Positions 33,326 to 41,984 of a DNA stretch of 64,000 nucleotides are shown here, piece after piece. The position numbers and the translations under genes are program-made. The notes under the pieces are model-generated. The model did no database searches, had not been told where the DNA came from, and saw nothing but the letters and a program-made list of their open reading frames with translations. This DNA comes from Cytophaga sp. FL35 (GTDB lineage Bacteria; Bacteroidota; Bacteroidia; Flavobacteriales; Flavobacteriaceae): contig NZ_JACSOH010000002.1 in NCBI RefSeq assembly GCF_014349235.1, positions 124,001-188,000 of the forward strand, written 5' to 3'. Position 1 is the first letter of the stretch; each line of letters begins with the position of its first letter.

Positions 33326-34470
33326 CTACTTTTTGCTAAAATGAATCTCTTGCTTTAACTGTGAGACCCTTTTCTTGACCATCTCAATGGCATACCCCTT
33401 TTCGTTTCCATACCTCTCAACATATTCTTCGTAAAAAGGAAGCACATTTTCCGGTTTGTCATACACCTGATCGGCTAGGGTGCACACATTGTGAAACAAC
33501 ATGGAAACCTCGGGAGCTTCTTGATGGGCCCTTTGATAGTATTCCAAGGCTTTTCTGGGGTTTTCCCTTACTCTTTCAATTCTGGCCAAGGCTTCATACT
33601 CACGCGCCAAAACCGGTGTTTGTACTACAATGGATTTTTGAACAAACCAATGGGCACTGTCCGCCCGCTGCTCTTTTAAGTGGATGAGGCCCAAATTGTA
33701 ATAGGCATCGGCATTTTGGTCATTAATACGAAGTACTTGGCTGTAAGTAGACCTTGCCTTTTCAAACTCCCAACTTTTAAAATAGCAGAATGCCAATTTG
33801 GAAAGAATGTATTCTTGGGTCTCGCCAAGAGCTACCAACCTTTCAAACAAGGGCAACGCTTTTTGGTGTTCATCGTTGTTGAAATAGGCCAAGGCTTTCA
33901 AGTTGATAAGAGATACATCATCAGGATATACCCTTAACCCCTGGTCTAAATACTTTAACGCCGTTTCTTTTTCTCGCTTGACCACAAAATACTTTCCTAA
34001 ACGAAATAGACTCTTTAAATGCTACTGTCTTTTTCAATAGCTTTTTTATAGGAATTCAAGCTACTGGCGGGTTGATTCAATTCTGTAAAAATTTCACCCA
34101 GGTAGTAATGGTATTCGGGATTTGAATCATTGGAAGCAATCAATTTTGAAAACAGTTTACGCCCCTCCCTATAAGACTTCGTTTTAAAATACAATTTCCC
34201 CAATTCAAACCCGGCAATCTCAGCTTCAGGTCGCTTTGCAACCACATCTTCATATTGCGCAATAGCCCTATCGTATCTGCCCAAGGCATAGTAAGATCGT
34301 GCAATTTGAAGGCTCGCATTTGGGTCATTTGATTGGGCATAATGATTAACGGCTTGGGTATAATCACCGATAACATAAAGGCTATCGGCCACCGAATGCT
34401 TATTTAGCTGAGCCAATAGGGCGTATTGAAAAACGGCAATTACACCTATTACTATGATATATCTTTTCAA
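33326..34470 (-). pseudogene. Exported TPR-repeat protein gene, disrupted by a frameshift
   Basis: Two reading frames together make one protein of about 381 aa. The first (34470-34015, TTG start, signal peptide to ~21) ends with SYKKAIEKDSSI-stop. The second frame is open upstream of its GTG (33985) back to 34021 and begins HLKSLFRLGKYFVVKREKETAL, which continues the TPR pattern where the first ends. The shift lies at 34017-34024. Total length is one base short of a multiple of three, as expected for a single-base deletion. TPR units of ~34 residues (A at position 8, G/Y/A pattern) run throughout. It follows the M56 gene by 36 bp. It could also be a sequencing error. Confidence 0.8.
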
Positions 34471-34506
34471 ATCTTGCTGATTAGTGAAAGAAACAAAAAC
34501 TTTTAA

Positions 34507-36957
34507 TTAAGCTCCCATTTTTACACTTAACAAGGGATAGTTAAGATATTGAAACTCTAGCACATCGTTCTTTTGAACATTCAACGTAAAATTTCCGTCA
34601 AAATCCGAAACTGTTCGAATGCCCCTTCCCTTTACGACAATATTTACGCCCGGCAGAGGCCTATACCCGTCTGTAGCTTTAGCAATAAATTCTCCGGAGC
34701 TCGCATTATAGGAACGTTCGGCAATGACAATTTGCTTTCTCTTACCATCGAGTTTTCTGTCCAACGTCGCACCCTGATCTAGTGAAGGTTGATTCGCCCC
34801 GTCGAGCCCCTTAGTTAAAATCTCAATAACCCCGTTTTTACCTTTATCCCCATATTTCTCAACGGCTACCTCTTCTTTTAAAACATTCATGGAAGCAATT
34901 TGATCGGGATTCATTTTTTCTAGCTCTTCATAAGAACTCTCCACACCATCTACATAAACCAAAGGTTTAAGATTAGGGCCTTCTGTGCTGCTTATGCTTG
35001 TAGTACTGCTATCCTCCGGCCCTTGCAATTTGAAAGTTATAGGCACCGAATAAGCCACCGCCACACTTTTACCCTTGTTTTGAGCCGGTTGCATCTGCGG
35101 TAATTTCTTGATGATTCTTAGAGCTTCCTGTTCTAAAGACGCATCTGGACCCCTGTATTGGATACCTTGAATGCTTCCGTCTTCTCCTATGGTAAACATT
35201 ATGGCCACCCTGCCCTGAATACCCCTTGCCTGTGCATCTTCAGGATATCTAAAGTGTTTACCAACATGTTTGTATAAGCTTTGCTTAAAGCATTCTTTAG
35301 AATCTGAAGCGTTCTCACAACCCGGAAAAACAGGTGCTTTTTCTACCGTTGCGAAGGGCACCGCATTTAAATTGGCCATCACATCGTCCATAGACATACG
35401 CTGCGGGTTATTGGTTGACATCTCTACCTTAGCTCCTATAGCATTGGTTTGAGCTAACTTAAATTCTATAGGTATCGAGAAGGGTACTTTTACCGCCTTT
35501 CCTTGGTGAATCCCAGGAGTCATTTTAGGCAGACGGGCAATGATTCTTTCGGTTTCCTCTTCTAAAAGTGGATGCGGACCACGTTTTCTGATATCGGTGA
35601 TACTTCCATCCTCGGCAATGGTAAACAGAACAGATACCCTGCCCTCTGCACCAAGTTTTTGTGCTTCTTCGGGATATCTAAAATTCTTGCTTATGTGTTT
35701 TTGAATACTTTGACGAAAACATGCCCTTGGGTCGGCTGCATTTTCACACCCGGGAAAAACAGGTACCTCATCCACAGTGGAAAAGGGCACTCCGTCTGAA
35801 TATCCTACGGCCACCATACTATTGGTACTGTGTTCAAAAATGTCAAAATCACTTGCCAATACCTTTGAGGTTATTTGCATCGCCGCCTTAATCGGCACGC
35901 CATTGGGACCGGAAATATAGGAGTATTCACTAACGGGATGTGTAAAGGTGATAGTAGAGTTATCGTCTTTGAGTGCTAACTTCCATTCTCCTCCCTGTTT
36001 CGACAGATCTAACAAACGAACATAAAAATCCTGTTCTTCTTCCGGTGTCAGGCTTTCCACATTGTCCACTTCAAAAGTGTTTGAAAGGGTGTTTTCGTTT
36101 AAATCCATTTCACAAGAAGTATAGACCAACATCCCCAAAAGTACGGGGAGCAAGGCTAGGTATTTTAACTTCCAGATAGTTCCTGATTTTGCTTTTTGTA
36201 ACATGACTATTCGTTTTTTGATTAATGATGATTTAAAAAATTGATTGATGAATGAAATATTTTGTGATTGAAAAACTTGGGAGAGCAAAAGCTCGCAATG
36301 CTTTGTTCTTTCGTTTTTGGCAACCTCTGCATCGGCGATGAACTCGTGCAGTTCAGATAATCGGTTTTGGTAGACATAAACCAGGGGGTTGAACCATGAT
36401 ATGATGCGCATGAACTCAAAGAACAGCAAATCGTAGGTGTGGTTTTGCCGAATATGCACCAGTTCATGATCGATGATGTTCTTATGCTCCCTTGCAAGTA
36501 CCCTATCCCCTAAGAAAATGGACTTAAAAAAGGAAAATGCGGCGTCGCTATTTTTTAAAACCACCTTTGTAAATTGGCTATAATGCTCCAACTCACCGTT
36601 CTTTCTAAGGGAGTAAAGTTTTCCCAATTTATAGGTGAACAGTGCAAAGGACAAAAAAACTCCCATCAGGAAAACGATGGCTGGCCAACTAAAATTTAAG
36701 GAATCATCTTGGGCCACAACGGCCACTTCAGCAGCATTGTTCATGTTCCACCATTCCTCCGGGTATACGTACAAACGTTCAGGCACCTGTGTTTTTAACG
36801 CTTCGATTTTTACCCAAGGCAATAGCAAAGAAATGAGGTAAGTACCAATAAGATACAATCGGTTCCATTGAAAAAAGGTCTCCCTTTTCAAAAACAAGTC
36901 GTACACCAACAAAAAAACCAATTGAAAGGCGATGCATTCTAAGATGTACTGTATCAT
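34507..36957 (-). CDS. BlaR1-like M56 metalloprotease fused to two TonB_C, a plug-like and a carboxypeptidase-regulatory domain
   Basis: 816 aa. Membrane helices at ~2-22, 34-52, 92-112 and ~268-285; zinc motif HELVH at 164-168. The periplasmic part contains two TonB C-terminal-like domains (~395-500 and ~540-640, each starting PVFPGCEN and containing FRYPE-A, GRV-F and IAEDGSI/IGEDGSI), a short plug-like element (~660-715, PLVYVDGVESS and NPDQIASMNVLK, VIEILTKG) and a carboxypeptidase-regulatory-like domain (~755-816, PLPGVNIVVKG, SDFDGNFTL). These are the parts of the Ton transport system. It follows its BlaI gene by 21 bp. The likely job is sensing envelope state and relieving BlaI repression. 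Confidence 0.9.
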   Translation of the reverse strand: MIQYILECIAFQLVFLLVYDLFLKRETFFQWNRLYLIGTYLISLLLPWVKIEALKTQVPERLYVYPEEWWNMNNAAEVAVVAQDDSLNFSWPAIVFLMGVFLSFALFTYKLGKLYSLRKNGELEHYSQFTKVVLKNSDAAFSFFKSIFLGDRVLAREHKNIIDHELVHIRQNHTYDLLFFEFMRIISWFNPLVYVYQNRLSELHEFIADAEVAKNERTKHCELLLSQVFQSQNISFINQFFKSSLIKKRIVMLQKAKSGTIWKLKYLALLPVLLGMLVYTSCEMDLNENTLSNTFEVDNVESLTPEEEQDFYVRLLDLSKQGGEWKLALKDDNSTITFTHPVSEYSYISGPNGVPIKAAMQITSKVLASDFDIFEHSTNSMVAVGYSDGVPFSTVDEVPVFPGCENAADPRACFRQSIQKHISKNFRYPEEAQKLGAEGRVSVLFTIAEDGSITDIRKRGPHPLLEEETERIIARLPKMTPGIHQGKAVKVPFSIPIEFKLAQTNAIGAKVEMSTNNPQRMSMDDVMANLNAVPFATVEKAPVFPGCENASDSKECFKQSLYKHVGKHFRYPEDAQARGIQGRVAIMFTIGEDGSIQGIQYRGPDASLEQEALRIIKKLPQMQPAQNKGKSVAVAYSVPITFKLQGPEDSSTTSISSTEGPNLKPLVYVDGVESSYEELEKMNPDQIASMNVLKEEVAVEKYGDKGKNGVIEILTKGLDGANQPSLDQGATLDRKLDGKRKQIVIAERSYNASSGEFIAKATDGYRPLPGVNIVVKGRGIRTVSDFDGNFTLNVQKNDVLEFQYLNYPLLSVKMGA

Positions 36958-36978
36958 TGGAACTCCATTTATAGTTTT

Positions 36979-37359
36979 CTATTTATTTTTCGGGGATGTA
37001 TTCTCTACTTTTTTTATTTCCTGAAGGATGGATTCCAGCTCTTTCAGGCTCATGTCGTTCTTCTTCATAAAAAAGGAGACCATACTTTTAAAAGAGCCTT
37101 GAAAATAGCCATCCACCAACTTATTAATACTTTGGTTGCTGTAATCCGCTTTTTTCACCACTGGAAAGTACAGATAACCCTTACCCTGTTTTTCGTGGTC
37201 CACAAAACCCTTTCCCTCTAAAATCCTAACAATGGTTGAAACCGTATTGTACGCTGGCTTAGGTTCAGGCAACTCTTCTATGATAGAGGCTACATTGCAT
37301 TTTTGCAACTGCCACAATACGTGCATTACTTCCTCTTCGGCCTTGGTCAATTGCTTCAT
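36979..37359 (-). CDS. BlaI/MecI/CopY family transcriptional repressor (second cassette)
   Basis: 126 aa. Winged-helix domain at ~1-75 (LTKAEEEVMHVLWQL, NTVSTIVRILEGKGFVDH, GYLYFPVV) and a dimerisation tail. ATG at 37359. It is 21 bp upstream of its M56 partner. Three dyads of the form AACTA-N6-TAGTT lie upstream, and a -7 box TATATTTG (37395-37388) touches the middle one. The gene is divergent from DUF456, so the same repressor might control both. Confidence 0.93.
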   Translation of the reverse strand: MKQLTKAEEEVMHVLWQLQKCNVASIIEELPEPKPAYNTVSTIVRILEGKGFVDHEKQGKGYLYFPVVKKADYSNQSINKLVDGYFQGSFKSMVSFFMKKNDMSLKELESILQEIKKVENTSPKNK

Positions 37360-37361
37360 TC

Positions 37362-37428
37362 AACTATTTTTTTAGTTTAACAACATTCAAATATAACTAA
37401 ATTTTTAGTTTAAACTATTTTTTTAGTT
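37362..37428 (-). promoter_or_regulatory. Three BlaI operators and promoter of the second BlaI-M56 cassette
   Basis: AACTA-N6-TAGTT occurs at 37362-37377, 37395-37410 and 37413-37428, each with perfect 5-bp arms; centres are 33 and 18 bp apart. The first abuts the BlaI ATG (37359). A minus-strand -7 box TATATTTG lies between the first two. The core CTA-N6-TAG is shared with the operators of the other cassette, but the flanks are reversed in base content. Confidence 0.75.
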
Positions 37429-37501
37429 GAAAATTTTAATTTACCCGTACTCAATTGTAACTTTTTACGGCTACCTTAGTCCTATTACCAAACAGTACAC
37501 T

Positions 37502-38017
37502 ATGGATATTGCCCTATTAATAGTTGGATTCGTTTTTACCATAATAGGTATTTTAGGAAGCTTCCTTCCTGTATTGCCGGGTCCACCCTTAAGCTGGGTA
37601 GGTCTCCTTTTGTTACACCTCACGGTTGCCGTTCCCCAAGATTGGTGGTTTTTGGGCATAACTGCTGCAGTAGCCCTTATTGTTTTCGCTCTGGATTATG
37701 TGATTCCTGCCATGGGAACCAAAAAATTCGGGGGTACCAAAGCAGGTATGATAGGCACCACCATGGGACTCATAGTGGCGCTTGTGTTCCCTATTTTTGG
37801 AGCCTTCGGAATTATTATTTGGCCATTCATTGGGGCTTTGGTGGGAGAATTATTGAACAAGGCCGATAAAAAAACCGCGACCAAAGCTGCCTTCGGTTCC
37901 TTTCTAGGCTTTTTGACCGGCACTTTTTTAAAGTTTTTAGTTACCATTGTCTATATGGGACTTTTCATTTCAAAGGCCTGGCAATATCGGGAAGGTTTGT
38001 TTCCCTTTTTGAATTAA
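37502..38017 (+). CDS. DUF456 membrane protein
   Basis: 171 aa from the ATG at 37502; a longer frame starts at a TTG (37427) inside the operator region and is rejected. Four or five membrane helices; the glycine-rich repeats GSFLPVLPGPPLSW and KKFGGTKAGMIGTTMG, FPIFGAFGIIIWPFIGALVGELL are typical of DUF456. Function unknown. It is 15 bp upstream of the beta-lactamase-fold gene and divergent from BlaI. Confidence 0.9.
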   Translation: MDIALLIVGFVFTIIGILGSFLPVLPGPPLSWVGLLLLHLTVAVPQDWWFLGITAAVALIVFALDYVIPAMGTKKFGGTKAGMIGTTMGLIVALVFPIFGAFGIIIWPFIGALVGELLNKADKKTATKAAFGSFLGFLTGTFLKFLVTIVYMGLFISKAWQYREGLFPFLN

Positions 38018-38032
38018 CAATCAAAAAATATC

Positions 38033-39352
38033 ATGAGAAAAATAGCTCTACTTTTTTTCCTGTTAGTAATCTTCCAGAACTCGCTTCACGCGCAGGAAGT
38101 TTCATTCGCCAAATTGGACAGTCTGTTTCTTATTTTGGAAGAAAATGACCGGTGGATGGGCAGTTTTTCTATGAGTCACGATGGAAAAGAAATCTATAAA
38201 AAATCAATTGGCTACGCTGATATCGCTAACGAGATACCGAACCATAAGAATACCAAGTTTAGGGTAGGTTCCATTTCCAAAATGTTTACTTCCGTTTTGG
38301 TATTTATGGCGGCAGAAGACGGCTTACTTACTTTGAGCGACACTATTGAGGTATATTTTCCCGATGTACCCAATGCCGAAAAAATTACCATCGGCAATTT
38401 ACTCAACCACCGCAGTGGTATTTTCAATTTTACCAGCAATCCTCTTTATCTTCAATGGAGTACCCAACCAAAAACCCGAGAGGAACTAATCGAGATAATC
38501 AGCGAAACAGAATCTGTTTTTGAACCTAACAGCAAAGCGGAGTACAGCAATTCCAATTACGTCCTACTTACCTTTATTTTGGAGGACACTTTTAAAAAAT
38601 CTTATGCCGATTTGGTCTCGGAGCGAATTGTCAATCCCCTAAAATTGCCAAACACCTACCTAGGAGGTAAAACCGACATCAGTACAAATGAATCTTACTC
38701 CTATAAATTTACCGATACATGGAAAAAGGAAAGTGAAACGAATATGTCCATTCCATTAGGTGCCGGTGCCATGGTCTCCACCCCTAGTGATCTCAATATG
38801 TTTATTACAGGCCTGTTTGCCGAAAAATTAATTTCTCAAAAAAGCTTGGATCAGATGAAAACCATCACCGATGGTTACGGGAAGGGAATTTTTCAAATGC
38901 CCTTTTATGATAAAAAAGGTTTTGGACATAACGGCGGTATTGACGGTTTTACCTCCATGCTCGGTTATCTTCCCGAAGACCAATTGGCGTTTAGTGTTAC
39001 CTCTAACGGCTCACGAATCAACAACAATGATATTGTCATTGCTGCGCTAAGTTCCTATTTCAATAAACCGTTTGAACTGCCTTCTTTTCAAACTATAACA
39101 GTGAAGCCAGAGATGCTCAAATACTATGTTGGCACGTATGCAAGTAACGATATTTCTTTAAAAATCACCATAAGCCATAATGAGAATGGGCTAATGGCCC
39201 AAGCGACCGGTCAACCCTCCTTTCCTTTGGAAGCCACCGCCAAAGATACTTTCGAGTTTCAACAAGCAGGTGTTCGTTTAGAATTTGACGCAGAAAATAG
39301 CACCATGGTACTTAAGCAGGCCGGCAAGGTTTATAATTATACCAAGGAATAA
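38033..39352 (+). CDS. Exported beta-lactamase-fold serine hydrolase (class C/PBP family)
   Basis: 439 aa. Signal peptide at 1-20 (cut near HAQ). Serine active site GSISK (Ser80, Lys83), the second motif EYSNSNY (Tyr-x-Asn) and the HNGG motif in place of KTG are present, then a C-terminal barrel-like domain (~345-439). Known members are esterases, D-aminopeptidases, or beta-lactamases; antibiotic hydrolysis is not shown. It follows DUF456 by 15 bp and probably shares its promoter, next to the BlaI operators. Confidence 0.9.
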   Translation: MRKIALLFFLLVIFQNSLHAQEVSFAKLDSLFLILEENDRWMGSFSMSHDGKEIYKKSIGYADIANEIPNHKNTKFRVGSISKMFTSVLVFMAAEDGLLTLSDTIEVYFPDVPNAEKITIGNLLNHRSGIFNFTSNPLYLQWSTQPKTREELIEIISETESVFEPNSKAEYSNSNYVLLTFILEDTFKKSYADLVSERIVNPLKLPNTYLGGKTDISTNESYSYKFTDTWKKESETNMSIPLGAGAMVSTPSDLNMFITGLFAEKLISQKSLDQMKTITDGYGKGIFQMPFYDKKGFGHNGGIDGFTSMLGYLPEDQLAFSVTSNGSRINNNDIVIAALSSYFNKPFELPSFQTITVKPEMLKYYVGTYASNDISLKITISHNENGLMAQATGQPSFPLEATAKDTFEFQQAGVRLEFDAENSTMVLKQAGKVYNYTKE

Positions 39353-39353
39353 A

Positions 39354-39908
39354 TTAATCTGCCCAGACCACTTTATCTTCGATAGGTTCACGAGTGCCTT
39401 CTGGCAGTTCGCCATCAAAATGACCCATGTAGAAAAATCCAAGGCATTTTTCTCCAGGTTCCATTTCAAAAAACTCGTCCATGAATTTTATTAATGGCGG
39501 AGAACTCCAGTAAGAACCGATTCCCATTTCAGTACAGCAAAGCCACATATTTTGGACAGCCATTGACGTGGCGGCAATCTCCTCCCACTCGGGAAGGCTT
39601 TCTTTGGGGTCACGCTGCATGCAAATCGCAATGATGGCACCGGCCATTTTAGGGTTTTCAATAAGTTTTTTCGCTTTCATTTGCTTCGGGTCCGCTACAT
39701 TTTCCATGTATTTGAGCGAAAGGAACAAACCCAATTTTTCCTTGGTTTTCCCGGTCATCACCTTAAACCGCCAAGGTTCGGTTTTTTTGTGATTCGGGGC
39801 CCAATTGGCCGCTTCCAACACTTTTTCTATATCTGCCTTTGCTACAGGCTTGTCATTATATTGAGCGGGAAAGACAGAACGTCTTTTTCTTATTAAATCT
39901 AATATCAC
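39354..39908 (-). CDS. Nitroreductase family protein (YdjA-like)
   Basis: 184 aa, FMN-dependent. Start is GTG at 39908. Typical segments: RKRRSVFPAQYNDKPV, WAPNHKKTEPWRF and AATSMAVQNMWLCCTEMGIGSYWSS. Known members reduce nitro compounds or act as FMN oxidoreductases. It lies 84 bp downstream of homogentisate dioxygenase and its stop is 1 bp from that of the convergent hydrolase gene. Confidence 0.9.
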   Translation of the reverse strand: MILDLIRKRRSVFPAQYNDKPVAKADIEKVLEAANWAPNHKKTEPWRFKVMTGKTKEKLGLFLSLKYMENVADPKQMKAKKLIENPKMAGAIIAICMQRDPKESLPEWEEIAATSMAVQNMWLCCTEMGIGSYWSSPPLIKFMDEFFEMEPGEKCLGFFYMGHFDGELPEGTREPIEDKVVWAD

Positions 39909-39992
39909 GCGTAAAATTTTAGTAAATCAAAAATACCCATTACCTAATGAGAAATAATCGCATTTAGGAAAAAGATAACACCCAAAATATTG

Positions 39993-41147
39993 TTACAACC
40001 AACTTTGGTAATACGTACCGTCATCGATATCAAGAGCGGCTTGCGTCAATTGCAGCGGCTTGAAGGTATCCACCATAACGGCCAATTCTTCGGTTCCTTT
40101 TTTTCCTATACTTGCCTCATAAGTACCAGGGTGCGGACCATGGGGTATACCCGCCGGATGCAAAGAAATATACCCCTTATCAATTCCCTTTCGACTCATA
40201 AAATCCCCATCCACATAATACAGCACCTCATCCGAATCAATATTGGAATGGTTATAGGGTGCCGGAATAGCTTCTGGATGGTAATCATACAATCTGGGGC
40301 AAAAGGAGCAAACCACAAAAGCACTGGTCTCAAAAGTTTGATGTACCGGAGGCGGTTGATGCACCCTGCCCGTAATAGGCTCAAAATTGTGGATTGAAAA
40401 TCCGTAAGGGAAATTATAACCGTCCCACCCTACCACATCAAACGGGTGTGTCGCATACACCATATGATGTAACTGACCTTGCTTTTTGACTTTTATGACA
40501 AAATCTCCCTTTTCATCATGTGCCTTTAAATTTTGTGGCAGTTTAAAATCTCGCTCACAAAAGGGCGAATGTTCCAGATGTTGCCCAAACCAGTTTCGGT
40601 AGCGTTTAGGCGTATAAATGGGATGATAGCTTTCCGTTATGAACAACCGATTATTAGGCGTATCAAAATGAATTTGATAAATCATTCCTCGCGGGATAAG
40701 CAAATAATCCCCGTACTCAAAATCAATATCGCCCATCAAGGTTTTTAGGGTTCCCCCACCCTCATGAACGAACAGAAGTTCATCGGCATCGGCATTTTTA
40801 TAGAAATAATCCGTCATCGATTCTTGAGGTGCGGCCAGTACTATATGCACATCGGAATTAAAAAGAACCGTTTTTCTACTTTGCAGATAATCATCCTCAG
40901 GTCTTACTTCCAATCCTTTTAATAAGCGGGATTTTATATTGTATTCCACGGCAGCCCTAGGCGCTACATCTAGGGTCTTGCCAACCTCCTTGACCTGCGT
41001 TGGTCTATGCAAGTGGTACAAAAGAGAGGACATACCATCGAAACCAATGGTACCGAACAACTGCTCATAATGTAATGAACCGTCCTTTTTACGGAACTGC
41101 GTATGTCTTTTTTGGGGAATGGCTCCCAATTTGTGATACAGGGGCAT
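39993..41147 (-). CDS. hmgA: Homogentisate 1,2-dioxygenase
   Basis: 384 aa, a single complete protein of the compact bacterial type. The iron-binding region HGPHPGTYEASIG contains the His and Glu ligands, and the sequence MLVHEGGGTLKTLMGDIDFEYGDYLLIPRG is a cupin core. It opens the ring of homogentisate in tyrosine and phenylalanine breakdown. Usual partners (HPPD, fumarylacetoacetase, maleylacetoacetate isomerase) are not in the window, so the pathway is split. Only a nitroreductase follows. Confidence 0.95.
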   Translation of the reverse strand: MPLYHKLGAIPQKRHTQFRKKDGSLHYEQLFGTIGFDGMSSLLYHLHRPTQVKEVGKTLDVAPRAAVEYNIKSRLLKGLEVRPEDDYLQSRKTVLFNSDVHIVLAAPQESMTDYFYKNADADELLFVHEGGGTLKTLMGDIDFEYGDYLLIPRGMIYQIHFDTPNNRLFITESYHPIYTPKRYRNWFGQHLEHSPFCERDFKLPQNLKAHDEKGDFVIKVKKQGQLHHMVYATHPFDVVGWDGYNFPYGFSIHNFEPITGRVHQPPPVHQTFETSAFVVCSFCPRLYDYHPEAIPAPYNHSNIDSDEVLYYVDGDFMSRKGIDKGYISLHPAGIPHGPHPGTYEASIGKKGTEELAVMVDTFKPLQLTQAALDIDDGTYYQSWL

Positions 41148-41293
41148 AGTATAGTGTTAAGTGAGTTCTTTAAAATTACGACAATTTTTCATCCTGAAGA
41201 AGTAATGAATTGAAGACGTACCTACAGTACTTGCGTTAAAAAATTCAGCTATCAAGAACGCTTTATAAAATCTACTTGGGTAGCTTGTGTGGT

Positions 41294-41596
41294 ATGAAAA
41301 AGAATAACAAAATGGAAAAGGAACAGAATAAAAAATACAACCCTAATTTAACCGAAGAAGACCTTAGAATTCTAAAAGACAAAAACCTCAGCATGGATAA
41401 CGGTGACGATCGTTTATTGCAAAATAGAAAGAATCCCGTTGATTTTTCAGGAGAACAGCTTGATGTACCTGGTAGAAATAGAAATAAACCAACTCGCTTA
41501 AACGACGAAGAAAATACTCTCTTTGCACAAGGTGGGGAACGGAATGAAAATTTAGAACAGCCAGAACGAGCAAACTCCACAAAATCCGATAGCTAA
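41294..41596 (+). CDS. Small charged hydrophilic protein, hypothetical
   Basis: 100 aa from the ATG at 41294 (another ATG at 41309). Highly charged with many Asn, Gln, Lys, Glu, Asp and few hydrophobic residues, so it is probably disordered. NPNLTEEDLRILKDKNLSMDNGDD is its best-ordered part. No signal peptide. Such proteins occur near stress genes in Flavobacteriaceae, but I recognise no family. It is followed after 40 bp by another small gene on the same strand. Confidence 0.55.
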   Translation: MKKNNKMEKEQNKKYNPNLTEEDLRILKDKNLSMDNGDDRLLQNRKNPVDFSGEQLDVPGRNRNKPTRLNDEENTLFAQGGERNENLEQPERANSTKSDS

Positions 41597-41636
41597 CTTC
41601 ACTCATGCAAACCTAAGATTGATTTGGCAAAAACAA

Positions 41637-41843
41637 ATGATTATTCTAATGAAATTGAAAGAAGAAAGAAAACAAAATAGTATGGGAGCTACAAGTAATT
41701 CTTCGGGGAGCAAGGTAGGTTATAAAGAAGATGTTGGAAATTTTGATATGGAAAAATCCGTTAAAATTCCGTGGAACACGATAGTTATAGTCCTTATACT
41801 ATTAATGATTGTGGCTGCCATTGTAATTCTTGCTCGCGCATAG
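41637..41843 (+). CDS. Small tail-anchored membrane protein, hypothetical
   Basis: 68 aa from the ATG at 41637; ATGs at 41649 and 41682 are alternatives, and the true start is not clear. A polar Ser/Asn/Glu-rich N-terminus is followed by one membrane helix at the very C-terminus (NTIVIVLILLMIVAAIVILA). The pair with the charged gene upstream suggests co-expression. A hairpin follows. No function is known. Confidence 0.5.
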   Translation: MIILMKLKEERKQNSMGATSNSSGSKVGYKEDVGNFDMEKSVKIPWNTIVIVLILLMIVAAIVILARA

Positions 41844-41864
41844 TCAGAACCATAATACATAAAA

Positions 41865-41890
41865 AAAGCCTTCCGATTTGGAAAGCCTTT
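41865..41890. terminator. Imperfect hairpin terminator
   Basis: AAAGCCTTCC and GGAAAGCCTTT form a stem with one bulge and one mismatch around loop GATTT, in the gap between two convergent genes. A- and T-rich flanks fit a bidirectional terminator. Confidence 0.6.
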
Positions 41891-41984
41891 CATTGGCCCT
41901 TACCTTATTGAAGGTTTTGGGTCACAACACAACGGTACAAATATACTAAAGCCATTTTATTTTAAGGCGTCAAAACAAATTATT

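Noticed and set aside
34015-34030. Programmed ribosomal frameshift in the TPR gene
   Set aside because: Frame 2 is closed by a stop just before 34021, and no X-XXY-YYZ slippery heptamer lies in the allowed interval.
34507-36957. Fusion of separate genes (protease, TonB, plug) by assembly error
   Set aside because: The frame is continuous with sensible linkers, and duplicated TonB_C domains differ in sequence, so it reads as one evolved protein.
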